A stretch of 60,000 nt of DNA from Takakia lepidozioides (lineage: Eukaryota; Streptophyta; Takakiopsida; Takakiales; Takakiaceae): positions 70,682,001 through 70,742,000 of the forward strand of contig CM060733.1 in NCBI GenBank assembly GCA_030704615.1. The letters are read 5' to 3'. Positions 41,165 to 53,214 of this stretch are shown in pieces. Numbering within the stretch: the first letter of the stretch is position 1; every line of letters starts with the position of its first letter. Below the pieces are notes generated by a model. It saw only the letters and a program-made list of their open reading frames with translations, ran no database searches and had not been told where the DNA came from. Made by a program: the position numbers and the translations under genes.

Positions 41165-44100
41165 TCACTGGTCCCCTGGATCCATATTCAGAAGAGTGTG
41201 AACCTCCTGGGGGCTCAACCCTGGTGCATGTATGAAGTGATGAGTTGTGGAATTACAACGGAGTCTCTTTAGGTACACGTAGTACAAATGCTTGCAAGGG
41301 CAGTATGATGCCCCCTTGTTCGCCATGATCTGGAAGTCGGTGCAATTGCAGGTGGGTAATTCTGAAATGGTGATGGTGTACACCTCATTGCGAACAGCTG
41401 AGCCCGCCGTGGCCATCTGATACACACGCCCGAATCCTGGTGGGGGCACTTCTGTCGAGCTCTGGATTGTACAGTTCATCCGAAGTGCATTCCCCATCCT
41501 TGTCTCGTTCACTTTGAGGGAGGTCGCCGCCTCTTCGGTTTCCCCCAACGGTGTGTAGGATGCTTAGAGCTGTCGTGTCCCATTGTTCTTGCTCTCACAG
41601 GGGTCGGTGGTGGAGGCTGTGGAAGCGGAAATGGTTGTCTGGGGACGTCAGTGCGCTGCACCATCCGAAATCCTGCGGCGGTAAGGGCGTCGGCCTCAAC
41701 CTGACTCAGATCGCAGCCTGGTTCCACCGGCCACACCGGGGGAGCCTCTGGCATTGTTTGTATGCCGTACTTGGGCTTTCCATACACGCAAGTCATAATG
41801 TCGTGCCTGCAGAACCAGAACTGGGTGGTTGTCGCCTCCGCAAACTTTGCATGGACAAATCTTCCTGTAAAAGTAGGAGCAGGGACAGCCCCATCTGGAT
41901 TCCTCCTTATCATCTCTAAACAACGTTGGTGTATCCACACGAATTGCGGAACACCTTCCTCGAAACGACGGCTTTGTGCGAGCAATTCTCCACTGTGAGG
42001 CAGACACAGTCGTCTCCACAATGGCTTGGCCATACTGCATAACAGCGGGCGGAAGGGGCAAGGGAGCGGTGGGAATTTGTTGCACGAAATCCCGGTTGAA
42101 GGCGACGGCGATCTGGAATTTCTTGGGCTTCCACTGCTGGAAGACACATTGTGCGGCAACATGACGGGACCTCGAGGTGCTGTCCGAATGTTCCTGTCGG
42201 ATCTCCAGGAATCCTCTTCGCACCCGGGTTCCTCTTCAATCCTCCGCCTGACAGGGCGAGTCCGGACGTCCCCCTCTAGGTGTTCACCTCTGCGGTGCAG
42301 AGGCGTCCCTTTGATCTTCTCTCGCAATGCTGTCGCCCATTTCACTGGATTCTTGGACCTCGAAGCTGTTCGTACCAACAATTCCTCCCTGTCCGGCCCA
42401 AAGCCCCATTGTTTGCCGCTCAGGAACTTGTAGTACGTGGCTTGCTGCATGATTGCTCTGTCGATGTCCTCCGTTGTGGCCGTCACTACGTCCACCAGAT
42501 GTGCGGCAGAAGACGCTCGCCAGGAGGAGTGGACCGATTCTGCCATATTCGTGTTCGGCATGTCCGTGTCGGAATCCAAGCACCGCTCCTAGAAGGACAC
42601 AAACAATGGTGAGGGACCAATCGAAATGTCCGTACAGAAAGACAAATGAACGAAATTGACAGCAGCCTACCTCCCGCATGTACTGTCCGAACTGTCGATA
42701 CCGAAAATGCCACACCCCCAACCAGCTGTGCAATGCTCCCAGATTGGTTGTCTCCACTGCACCTGACGTGTTCCACCAAGCCTCGATGATAGCAAACTTA
42801 ACCTCCGCGTCATCAAATGTGGGTGCATCCTTCCACGCCGTACAAAGGACACGGTGTTCAGCCTGGAATGAGCTAGCAACAAATTTGGTAGTGTAGTGGG
42901 ATAGACTCTGCATCCAATGGAATCCACAGGATCTCTCTTTCCCCTCCATTGGAACATTGGGGTCCTCACCGTACACACGCCGCACCGCTGCCCAGTTGGC
43001 CTGAGCGTTGTCTGCCATGAATCCCCTGAAATTGGGCTCTGGCAATCCCGCCCTTGCCATCTGCTCGTTTATGCCCTCCCACAGATGCATCTCGGACTGT
43101 GTGTCCTCCCCTTTCATCTCGCAGATTGCAATCGTCATGAGCCTCTTGGAGTGATAGTCATAAACATGCGCACCCATAGTCACCCACTGATGGTTTGTAA
43201 TTCGCTTGATGTGATCAAACATCACCCCAAGCATTCGACAAGTTTCCAGTTGTCATGCGAGTGACCAAGTCGACTCCACTCCCAGGCCCACACGTCGACA
43301 TTTTGAAAATGTAACAACGATCGGATTCGCTGCCTTGCCCTGGAAACCTGCTACCTTGGATGTAGTCATATCCAGTCATTCGTTTCACCTCCAGGATTGA
43401 GTACATGTCCGACCCCCTGCCGAACTCCTGCTTGCAAGATACGATGTGATTCCGCACATTCGGACTACAAACGTGCGAGACGGACTCCAAGAGGTCACGC
43501 ATCTCGTCTTCGGTCAAGGGCTCTCGGTCGGAACCATCTTCAGACATGATTTTGCCAAGAGCAATCTTGTGGGCTGCCTTCAGCTGAATCTGCTTTGGTC
43601 TGGCTCCGGGGCTCAATTTCTCCTCTTTTATGATGTCGTGTGCTTCCTGCACAGCCTCACGCATGTTGCCTCTCGCCAAGGGGTGGCAGTGGACCCCAAC
43701 GTGTATGCAAGCTCTAGTCAAGTCCGGGAGCAAATGGATTACGTAATATTGCTTGGCTCTGCACATGGACATGCACGTCGGTGGTTCTTTGCAATGTGCA
43801 CACTTGAAAGAACCCGCAGGAGCTTGGCTGGAGACAATGAATGGATGATGCGTTGTGCCAGTCCAATCCGTCTCGTTTCTCCCCCTCCTTTGGAGAGAAA
43901 GTGGAAGCAGGTGGGATTGAGGCACCTCAGCTTCCCCGCACAGAGGACATATCGTACACGAACACCATCAGCAATTTTCGTGCTACTGGTCTTCGTCACA
44001 CACCAGGGGTGTCCGTCATGCTTTCGATCCATGTCTGTTAACATCCCGGAGGCTTTGTTTGAAGAAACAGGTGGAAACTCGAAGATGACATTGCCATCGA

Positions 44101-44900
44101 CTTCGGGAGGCAGAAAAGTTACCTTTCTGACTGGGAATTTGGCATAGTCGAGAGCAGCCAGCTCGGAGCGAGAACCATCGAGGTGATGTTGTCGTAGGAG
44201 CTGCACAATGGACCGGGTTGGAGTTATGCTCGAGGGCACATGCGTAGCACCTACAGAGACGTCCATGCCGGATTTGAACGACCGTGTGGAGGACATGGGT
44301 ACCTCAATGCAATCATCTTCCTCGTCGGAAATGTCGAATACGTCCACACGAGAAGCTATGGAGGGTCTTGACGGTCCAGGTCGGGAATGATTATCGTTGC
44401 ATACCTCTCTGTTGGCAGTGGCCGCCTCTCGGTTTCCGGACTCCTTTGTGGATGGTGTGGGCAGCGACTGATTCGGAAAGGGAATGGGCATTCCCACAGC
44501 TCGGTACAGGATGGTGTCTGAGGGGGAACGTGCCATTCGATTCCGCAACCTCCGTCGTTACCTAGCACGACAATGGTCTCGTCAACCTGTCCAGGAACAT
44601 CCTTCCTTTCTTCTTCCAAATAAACTGTGCCCGGTTTGAGCTTGAATTTGGAACAAAGGTAAGTTTCAGTCACTCTGCAAAGTCCTCCCTCGTTTGGGAT
44701 CCAGGCTCTCCCAAGTTGCGGAGGACAGCAAACTATAGCGTAGGAATTCGGAGCCATCGAACACCGCACGGAGTTGGCAAGTGCGAGGTTCAGTATAGCG
44801 ACAGACCAAGGCTCACAGGCACCATCTAAGTGGATCTGCGGAGTCCATCGACGATTGGAAGTCGCACATTGAAGTGGAAAGTATTGTTTCAAGCTACATG
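41165..44900 (-). CDS. MULE-like DDE transposase with SWIM zinc finger, some frameshifts
   Basis: Likely mobilises the inner element. 5' blocks: a D/E-rich segment (near 44,300) and HDGHPWCVTKT followed by RYVLCAGKLRCLNPTCFHF, a C-x5-C-x4-C zinc-like unit. A frameshift in a G-run near 43,880 precedes FKCAHCKEPPTC, YYVIHLLPDLTRACIHVG and HCHPLARG. Transposase core: WVTMGAHVYDYHSKRLMTIA, FRGFMADNAQANWAAVRRVY with the second acidic residue, CGFHWMQSL (the C-x2-H motif typical of MULEs) and a downstream WWNTSGAVETT glutamate candidate. The core ends at a GTAGGC donor near 42,671 and resumes at 42,586 with NTNMAESVHSSWR. After a proline-rich stretch the C-terminus (41,548-41,165, shifted frame) has a SWIM finger: TCNCTDFQIM, then CPCKHLYYVYL. 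Divergent from the methyltransferase gene, sharing the palindrome-rich intergenic region. Splice sites and start are approximate. Confidence 0.7.
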
Positions 44901-45184
44901 CATGAAGGTGGGAGGTTTGATTCCATAGCCAGTGAGTAGGACAATGATGGCCGATTCGGCGACGAAATAACATCTCCTGACAGTTTCTCCTGAGGGTGGA
45001 TCCAGCAGTATTCTCGGTGCAGACAGGAACGTTCGCACTGACAAGTGCCAGGACTGCTGGTTAAAACGGTCAGACAACCAAGTTGTGCTCATCAAGACTG
45101 GCCGCAATTGTGTTGTTTCGGAACAATGCAACCCATTGAGGTTCCAGATTTCCCGTCCCGAGTGATTCTTCGATTGCTGGTGGA

Positions 45185-46745
45185 CGGAAATACGGCGCCG
45201 CATTTCCGTATTGCATCTTGGTCATGCACCAGAGCGACGGAAATGCGGCACCGAGTTTCCGTCGGGGGAAACCTTTATACTCTCCAGAACGGAAATGCGG
45301 TAACGCATTTCCATCCAGCAAGCACGGTATGTGAAGGTGGAACGGAAATGCGGTACCGCATTTCCGTTCTGATTGAGATTTATGAACAACGGGAACAGAA
45401 ATGCGGCACCGCATTTCCGTCCGAGTCGCACTTTGACATTCCAGAACGGAAATGCGGCGCCGCATTTCCATTTTGTATCTGATGCATGGAGCTGAGGGAT
45501 AGAAATGCTGCAGCACATTTCCGTCCTTAAAAGACACTCTGAACGGAAATGCGGTACCGCATTTCCGTTCTGATTGAGAATTATGAACAACGGGAACAGA
45601 AATGCGGCACCGCATTTCCGTCAGTCGCACTTTTCGACATTCCATAAAGGAAATGCGGCGCCGCATTTCCATTTGTATCTGATGCCTGGAGCCCGACAGC
45701 TTCATACAGCGCAATTCCGACCGATCCAGAACGGAAATTTTCCGTTCTGACTGAAATCGTGGAACTGAAATGCGGCAATTTCCATCCGAGTCGTCCAGAA
45801 CGGAAATGCGGCACCGCATTTTCCGCGTAAACCCTTCGTGAACCATCGGAACTGAAATGCGGCCGCGAGTCGCACCTACCACATTCCAGAACGGAAATGC
45901 GGTACCGCATTTCCGTTCTGACTGAAAATCGTTGAAATGCATTTCCATCCGAGTCGCACCTCCCAACATTCCAGAACGGAATGTATTAGATTTAAAAGGG
46001 AAATGCGGCACCGCATTTCCGTTCTGATGAAATATCCTGAAACATCGGAATTGAAATGCGGTACCGCATTTCCGTCGGAGTCCCACCATCCGACATTCCA
46101 AAACGGAAATGCGGCACCGCATTTCCGTTTTGTATGTGAGGCATGGAGCTGTGGAACGAAAATGCGGGGCATTTCCGCCAGCGTCAGACGTTAATACTCT
46201 ACAGAACGGAAATGCGGTACCGCATTTCCATTCTGACTGAAAATCGTGCGCAACGGGTACAGAAATGCGGCACCGCATTTCCGTTCGAGTCGCACCTTCC
46301 GACATTCTCGAACGGAAATGCGGCGCCGCATTCCGTTTTGTATATTCGGCCTGGAGCTGTGCTACGGAAATGTGTTGCCGCATTTCCATCCATGTGAGAC
46401 CTTCAAACTTTCCAGACCGGAAATGCGACACCGCATTTCTGTCCAGGTGAGACCTCTATACTTTCCCGAACGGAAATGTGGCACGCATTTCCATTCATCA
46501 ACGGAAATGCGGCGCCGCATTTCCCTTCTGAATCTCATACATGGAGCTGTGGGACGGAAATGCGGCACCGTATTTCCGTTCAACAACTAAGGTATGTGAA
46601 GGTGGAACGGAAATGCGGTGCCGCATTTTCTTCCAACAAGTACGGATGTGTAGCTTCGTGTGGTACTTAACGGAAATGCGGCGCCGCATTCGCATTTCGC
46701 TCCAACTCATCAGACGCTGGGACGGAAATGCCTTGAAATGTGAAC
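45185..46745. repeat. About 30 palindromes of 24 bp at close to 52-bp spacing
   Basis: Each unit has half-site CGGAAATGCGG, a two-base centre (CG, TA, CA or TG) and the mirror CCGCATTTCCG. Starts read off by eye: 45,185, 45,239, 45,290, 45,343, 45,397, 45,447, 45,501, 45,544, 45,598, 45,649, and later 45,998, 46,053, 46,104, 46,157, 46,207, 46,260, 46,312, 46,365, 46,419, 46,470, 46,501, 46,554, 46,605, 46,671. Most intervals are 50-55 bp. A few units have lost the centre (CGGAAATTTTCCG, 45,731). Spacers are not unique: GAGTCGCAC-TTCCGACATTC, TGATTGAGA-TTATGAACAAC and GTATCTGATGCATGGAGCTG recur, giving a higher-order repeat. The array fills the space between the divergent transposase and methyltransferase genes and probably contains both promoters. 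Confidence 0.9.
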
Positions 46746-47122
46746 ACGTGGAGCAACGGAATTGCTGCACATGTCGGCACTCTATCTGACGGGGGGCATG
46801 AGGCGGCGCGGCCTGACCGTTGGATAATGATGTTTGTTTTTCGGACGGCAGGCGTACCCTCAACGATTCGAATTTCGTAATGACGCAAACTCCACGAGGA
46901 GACACTTTCGTCCAACCTTTCGAACCCAAGTGGTGCATCACCGCCGTTTCATCTACTTTTGTCGTGTCTCCTCAGTCCCCCTCTCGCGCCCTTTCCATCT
47001 GCACTCTTTGCCCCTTTTCCCTCTCTCTGTTCTTCTTATGCTCGAACCTGAGGGGGGGAGTTCGTGCACCAGACAGGAGACCTCGTCGCAAGCTCCGGAA
47101 ATTATACTTCGGACGTAGGCCA

Positions 47123-50100
47123 ATGCCGAAGGGGAGGAAGCAGATGCGTCTACAGGAGGAGATTGCCATCTCCGAGCAGCAGGCCACTCAGGCAACCCAG
47201 CCACCAGTGAGAGCTCCATGCGATCGGGCTGCGCGCAGCTGATCGAGCACCGAACCCCCCATTTTGCTTCTGTAATTCTTAGACTGAATGCTAGGAGACT
47301 TGAATGCAGAACATGTTTGCATGCCTAACAGGAAAGGTGGACGTGCTGGAGGGATCGCAGGAATCCGAAGAGCCGCAGGAAGAGTCCGAGGAGCTAGCTG
47401 CAGCACGTACACCCACCCGATCCCCGAGCGCGGGTATTCCTGCCGGGCCTAGCCCTCTGCGATTCAAAGACGCGTCTTCGAAGGGCAAGTTCAAAGTCCC
47501 AGAGATCGACTCGCGTTCTTCGATCATGGAGAATCGCCAGCAGGGGTCGGGCCCTTCTCCAGCAAAGTCGAAGAAGAAGCAGCCCGTCCCTCTACTGGCT
47601 TCTGAACCGGCTCAGGCCGATTCACCCCCCCAACGCGAATGAAGCAGCAGGGTAGAAGACAGATTCTATTGCAGCAGACACCTTCACCTGCAAGGATGAG
47701 GAAGCAGAAGGCAATCAGGGCGACGGGCGAACAATCTCCCGCAAAACCGCTTCCACGAGCTGAAGCTCAGTTCCTGGAGGATTTCCCGCCTGCAGATGTT
47801 GGGGCCGACTCTGCTGCAGCGAAGGCAATGGGATCGACCGTTGATCTCGATTTGGTACCGGAGGAGGGTGCTGCCGCTGAACGTTCGCAGCAAGACCTCA
47901 CCACCGATGAGCTAGCAGGCCCGGAGGAGGCCTCTGCAATGGCAGAATTGCCCGCACACAGGCCCCAGAGTGCAGCTCCAGTTGAGGATGCTCCAGCTGC
48001 TCAGCCACTACCGGCACCTACAGACATGTCTCCGGAGGATTTCAAAAGTGCAGCGGATAAAATGTTGGAGGAGACACACAGTAGCATTGGCAGAGTTCTG
48101 GGCAGCAGGGTATTCCAGCGGACTCTTCGAATCCCACTCTGTCGCATGGTCTCCCTTCCCATCGTCAGGCAGGCCCTTCCCGGAGATGTGGATAAGCTCA
48201 AGTTCGCATTTCGAGAAGGGTACCGTCTGGGATCGGCAGCGTTTTACGTTTCCATGAGAATGAGGACGGCGAAACCGTGGACCCACTGCCGATGAATTGT
48301 CAACGTGGGATACCCACTGGCACACTCGCAACACGAATTCGAGGCGACGCTGAAGGGTGATCCCGACTTCGGCCATATGTCGGGTAAAATGTTCTTTGTG
48401 TGGGACGGAATCACCGACTTCTCGCCTGGTGTACATCAAGCAGAACCATGCCAAGCACATTGGCTGGCATTACATGGTGGAGTGTGTCATCCTCAAGGTG
48501 AAGGCGGCAGACTCCTCCCTGCTCAAGAATGCCATGGCGGACCTCAACTCGTAAGATACTCATACCCTCCCTAGCACGTTCGAAATGCGGTGCCGCATTT
48601 CGGTTTCCATTCTGGTTTGTTTCCGTGCTTCCGTGTACTGAACTGGAGAGTGTGCCTTGCAGGGTCACTGAGAATGCGTACGTGCATACCCACATGGCAC
48701 ATATGCTGTACAGGGTGAGAAAACTGGTCACTGATCCGCAGATGTTTGCGGAAATGCTGGAGCCGAGCTCATTCAGAAAGCCGTTGCAAAAACAGACCGG
48801 ACATGGTATCGTCTCACTATGGATGGAATGGTGGAGGTGATATACGAAGTAAGTCGTGCTCCAATTTCCCTCTGCTCATCCTTCCCCAATTTCCAGTAAT
48901 GTTTCCACATGAATCGAATGTAACGCTTCTGCATGTTTTTGTTGGCAGTCAAACATCAAGCTGGATTTGGCCCATGCCAAACGCTTCTTCATGGAAAGTG
49001 AGGGGCAGGTCAAAACGTTGCAGTCATTGACTGAGCACTTGAAGGAAGCCGGTGTCAAGTCCAGAACCAAATACAAGTCAAAGCTTGTGAAGCTGGTGGC
49101 AATTGCAGATCCGGCACTTGGAAAGGACTTCATCCCCGAGATTGCAAAACACTATTCTCGGGCCATGCAGCCGACCATGCAATTGGAGAAACTGCATCAC
49201 CTCTCAACGGCATGTGTGGAGGCGAAAGAGAAGGTGAGGTTTCAATGCACTGAAGTTCCTTCCTAGCAATAGCCACTCTCTTCCAGCCCTGACATTGGAT
49301 CGGAAATGGCAGACACGGTGGCTGTCGATCTGGAATGCATCCGAGAGCATAAGGACAATGTGGTCTTTTCCACTGGAAGTTTCCGACCCTGCAGTGGATG
49401 TGTGGCTCAACCGTATGACTTGGTGGTTCCAGGTAATTCAAGGTACTTCCCCAGATTTGCTTTCTGACATGAATTCCCTGAACTGCTACGTGACAATGCA
49501 TTTGGGAATCGCAGGTAATGTCGAATGCGAAGGAGCAAGTCGTAATGCACACAAATTCGTTCGGCTTGTACGTCAAATGGGATGGAACACAGACATTGGA
49601 AGACTACGTGACACGTTTCAGATGTGCGTACAAGGACAACCTTTTCGCCAGAGAGCTACAGACAGCAAGAAGGAGCGTGGAGTTTACACATCAGGAGGGA
49701 GCGGGGAAAGCTGCAATGCGAATTGTTTACAGGTGAAGCACAGCTGCCCTTGTATGCGAAGCCTGGTTACGAGGTTTGTCTCGGAAATGCGGCACCGCAT
49801 TCGCATTTTATGTTTTCGGTGGCACTCTGCCAGTAGGTTGGTCTCAACTTTTGCTCACGCATGCTGACTGCCTTGCAGGTATATGAAATACGTGCTCCTT
49901 CAGACAGGGGCCCTGGCTCAAGAGCCCCCGTTCTTCATGGCTTGGACCGTGGCGGGCCCAAGCTGTGTCTACACACCCGAGATGCAGAAACAATGGCATC
50001 CCGCGCATCTCGTTGGATGCCCGTGGTACCTGGACATGTCTGGCGGTATTGTTGACGAGTCTGAGAAAGATCTGCACGCCTTGGCAGAAGAGAAGAGAAA

Positions 50101-52228
50101 GGAAAGACGTGTCCCTGCTGGGCCAAAGTCGGCAAAGGAATCTGCTGCTCTGGAAGAATCCAGAAAGGCAGCTGAGATGGCACAAAAGACGGTGGATGCA
50201 GCTGTGCAGGCCAACAGAAGGGGTCGAAGAAGAGGACTCGCCAGCAAGGAGCAGCTGTTGTGACACCCGCCAAAACGAAGAAGCAGAAACAGCCTGTTCA
50301 GGAAGAGGGTGAGGAAGAGGACTCCGATGGAGACTTTGCAACCAGCCCACCCCCCCAAACGCAGGCTGCCTCCCCTGTGCCCACCGTTGTCACGAGAGGC
50401 ACGAGAACTGGCTCGGCAAAGAAGGCACTCTTCAACCCCCCAGGGGGGCACCCTTTCGAGCCGGTGGAAATGAAGAGGCCGAAAGTGGCTCCCGAAACAG
50501 TAGTCCAGTGTGTAAATGAGAGTTTCTTGGCGGCTTTGGATGGACGGGCAGCCAAGTTGGCATACATGAAGACCATGGAGGGTCTGAAGGGCAGAGCACT
50601 GAAGAAGGCGACTGCCGAAGAGCCTTCCGACACCCCAGGATTTCAGAATATGGTCTCGTTCTTTGAGAGGGTGTGTGCAGACAAGGATTGTAGGAGGGGC
50701 GGAAATGCCACCGAGTGGTCTTGCGATATGATCATCTTGGATATTCCGGACGGAGAGCCTGTGGAAGGACTGCAAGCTTTGCCATCTTGGAACAGGTACT
50801 CGGAGGACTTTTGGAAGAAAGGATTCGGGCTTGCCCGCATGGTGTTGGACGACAGAGGCTGTGTGGTTGTCCTGGCGAGCAGAGGAAAAAAAACACTCAG
50901 ACAGGAATTGCGAAGTGGACCCGCAAGAGCGCCGTCCCGATTCTGAAAAAGAAGTGGACGTGTGCATCAACACACTGGGCCTTCGGTCGGAAGGGAAGAA
51001 GGTGATTACGACACTGGCACTCGTCCATTCATTTGCTTGGGTGTTTCAAATGCGGTGCCGCATTCGGTTTCTAATCGTTTTCCCCCTGTGTATGCAGACG
51101 AAGCAGTTCGATGCATACTGCTTTGTGAAGGAAAACTCCACCTTTGCTTTCCGGAAGGAGGGAGGAAAGGTTGACCCGAACTGCGACCCACTCGATTACG
51201 ACGTTCTGTTCAACAACGTTCCCAAGGAACTTCTCCCTCATAGCCTCACTTCAACGGAACCCCTGCGGTACTCACGGACTCGGAGCCCTGCCTTCATTCA
51301 GACAATTATGGAGACATGCACAGACGTGGAGGGCACAGTGCTCGACCTCATCTGTGGGACAGGTATGCAGAATCTTGATCTCTGCTGTTCTGCAAATTCT
51401 CGTTAGGATGTAGTTCGCAACATCTGAAGCGCCATGTGGTAATGTGTGGATGGCATTGTAACAGGTGCCTCAATGTGGGCTGGGCGGTTTTCCGACCGGC
51501 ACCTCTTTGCCTACGAGGAGGCATCCGTGTGGGGATCCCATCTGGAGGGGCTGCAACGGAATGTGAAGGCTCCCGACAGAGCGGAAGTCTCCTCGGATTC
51601 GTCGGAGTCCGAGGAAGACACAGTGGACATTGATGAGGAGAACCCGGAATACGAGTGAGTGCAAACATTGTAAGTTTGCAAAGCCTTCTGGGTCATTTAT
51701 GTCAAACGAATTTCCCGACTGTGGTTCTCATTAGTCTCGTTGATGATTGTCATGTGCAGGATTGCAGGGTCCGGGTCGAAACATGTAGGGCCTACACTTC
51801 CTGCCAGGAAGAATGTCCCGTTCTTTGCGAGGGCCGACTTCATGACGAGCCCGGTGAGGGACTACTCCCTTCCTAGTTATGCAGCTAAACTCGCAAATAC
51901 AGCGATTAGAAGAAGTGAGAATCCCAGTAAAGTAGAGCAGATTTTGGAGAGGGCTAGGGAGGACAGAAGGATAAGGAAAGAGTTGGCAGCAGCTCAGACA
52001 GGTAGACGGGTACGAAAGTACATATGTGATTCAGCGGATGAGAGCGACGCAGACAGGGAGGAAGACGACCCAACGGAGGTGAGATGGACAGTTCCGCAAG
52101 GGGAAGATGGGATTTTCGAAAGCCTGGCCAACGAGCAGTCCGCTGGAGATGAGAGAGGCACTGAGGGGGTGGAGGAGGAGCAGGACAGTCTAGAACAGGA
52201 TGAGGATTCGGATGATTTTCAAGATTAA
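47123..52228 (+). CDS. ParB-like domain fused to beta-class N4/N6 DNA methyltransferase, about ten exons
   Basis: Exons by GT-AG sites (approximate): 47,123-47,206, 47,332-48,550, 48,663-48,848, 48,949-49,233, 49,287-49,432, 49,515-49,732, 49,879-51,001, 51,098-51,362, 51,475-51,654, 51,760-52,228. N-terminal disordered region; ParB/sulfiredoxin-like segment with VDKLKFAFREGYRLGSAAF and, across two shifts, WDG-NHRLLAW-YIKQNHAKHIGW; a helical middle (exons 3-6); a lysine-rich linker; then the methyltransferase. Motif IV lies in CDMIILDIPDG (canonical DPPY/W reads DIPD). The S-adenosylmethionine motif I comes last, SPAFIQTIMETCTDVEGTVL then DLICGTGASMWAGRF, the IV-before-I order of beta-class enzymes. 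An acidic tail ends at 52,228. Single-base shifts occur at about 48,250, 48,296, 48,410, 48,425, 48,760, 50,225 and in an A8 run near 50,890. ParB-methyltransferase fusions are known from phages and bacteria. The protein may bind or modify the element's palindromes; catalysis is uncertain. Confidence 0.7.
48581..48602. repeat. Element palindrome in intron 2
   Basis: CGAAATGCGGTGCCGCATTT followed by CGG, inside the intron between exons 2 and 3 of the methyltransferase gene (GTAAGA at 48,551 to AG at 48,662). Confidence 0.85.
49782..49803. repeat. Element palindrome in intron 6
   Basis: CGGAAATGCGGCACCGCATT followed by CG, between exons 6 and 7 of the methyltransferase gene. Confidence 0.85.
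51046..51067. repeat. Element palindrome in intron 7
   Basis: TCAAATGCGGTGCCGCATTC followed by GG, between the exon with motif IV and the next exon. Confidence 0.85.
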
Positions 52229-52415
52229 TAGAATTTTAATGAAGTCTCTGTAAATGTAAATTCTCTTCCAGAGTATATAAAGAAAATTCTGCCCGACATT
52301 CGTGACCCCTCTCCAGTGTGCATTCCAGCCACACAATCGCCCAAACCACGACGCTCCCAAAATCAGAAATGGGTCAGGGCATTTCCAAAATTTTGGCAAC
52401 TCTAAGAACCTCTTT

Positions 52416-52930
52416 TGGAAATGCGGCACCGCATTTCCAAAACAGGGGAGGGACTAATTTTCCATTTCAATGTTGGCATAGTAAAAAGTAATCTGAATTG
52501 GGAATGCGGTGCCGCATTTCCAAATTGCATTCCATTGTAAAAAAAAGTCGATGACGGACATGGAAATGCGGCGCCGCATTTCCAGAACGGGACATCGCAA
52601 TTTGTCCATTTGCAGACCCTCTCTCGGAAATGCGGTAACGCATTCCATCGCGCTGGTCGGAAATAGGTGCACTTTTCGAAGTGTTGGACGGAAATGCGGC
52701 ACCGCATTCCCTTGTCCAAAAAGAAGTTTCCATTGCCAAGCTGGAAATGCGTCGCCGCATTTGCAATGCCAACCTCGTTTCTGATCAATTTATAGACCCG
52801 TGTTGGTATTTCGTGTACCTGGACGGAATGATGCACCGCACATGCCCGCTTTCCGACATGGAAATGCATTTCGCGACATGGAAATGCGGCGCCGCATTTC
52901 CGACATGGAAATGCGGTGCCGCATTTCAAT
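52416..52930. repeat. Second palindrome cluster, 3' of the methyltransferase gene
   Basis: About nine copies of the same palindrome near 52,418, 52,500, 52,561, 52,624, 52,688, 52,741, 52,858 (centre lost), 52,879 and 52,905. Spacing is less regular (26-117 bp) than in the main array. A further copy (TAAATGCGGCGCCGAATTT) lies at 53,284. Confidence 0.85.
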
Positions 52931-53214
52931 GTCCGACATGGCGTTACTCTGGTATATTCTTGACACATGACTCACATACCGGTTACTGCTTTATTCAACC
53001 AGACAGACAATTGTAGAAATGAGACATCAAATTGTAAACAGTGGGCCAATCCGAGAGTTATTCAACACAATGAAACACAGTCATACAGAAGTGAGGTACA
53101 TTCCAGGGCACACTCCAGGGCACATTTAAATTTCCCCCGTACAGGATCCTGGACCGATGAAGATTGGCTGCTGCATGAATGTAGCCGTTTCAGTTTCCTA
53201 CCCTGCCATGCAAA

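Noticed and set aside
45070-46431. Very long open frames across the palindrome array
   Set aside because: They are translations of the 52-bp repeat (recurring AAFPF, RRISV and NAVPHFR words) on both strands and reflect the repeat, not a protein.
45185-46745. CRISPR-like array (24-bp repeats, about 28-bp spacers)
   Set aside because: The repeats are full palindromes that also occur singly in introns and elsewhere, the spacers recur rather than being unique, and the context is a eukaryotic transposon without cas genes.
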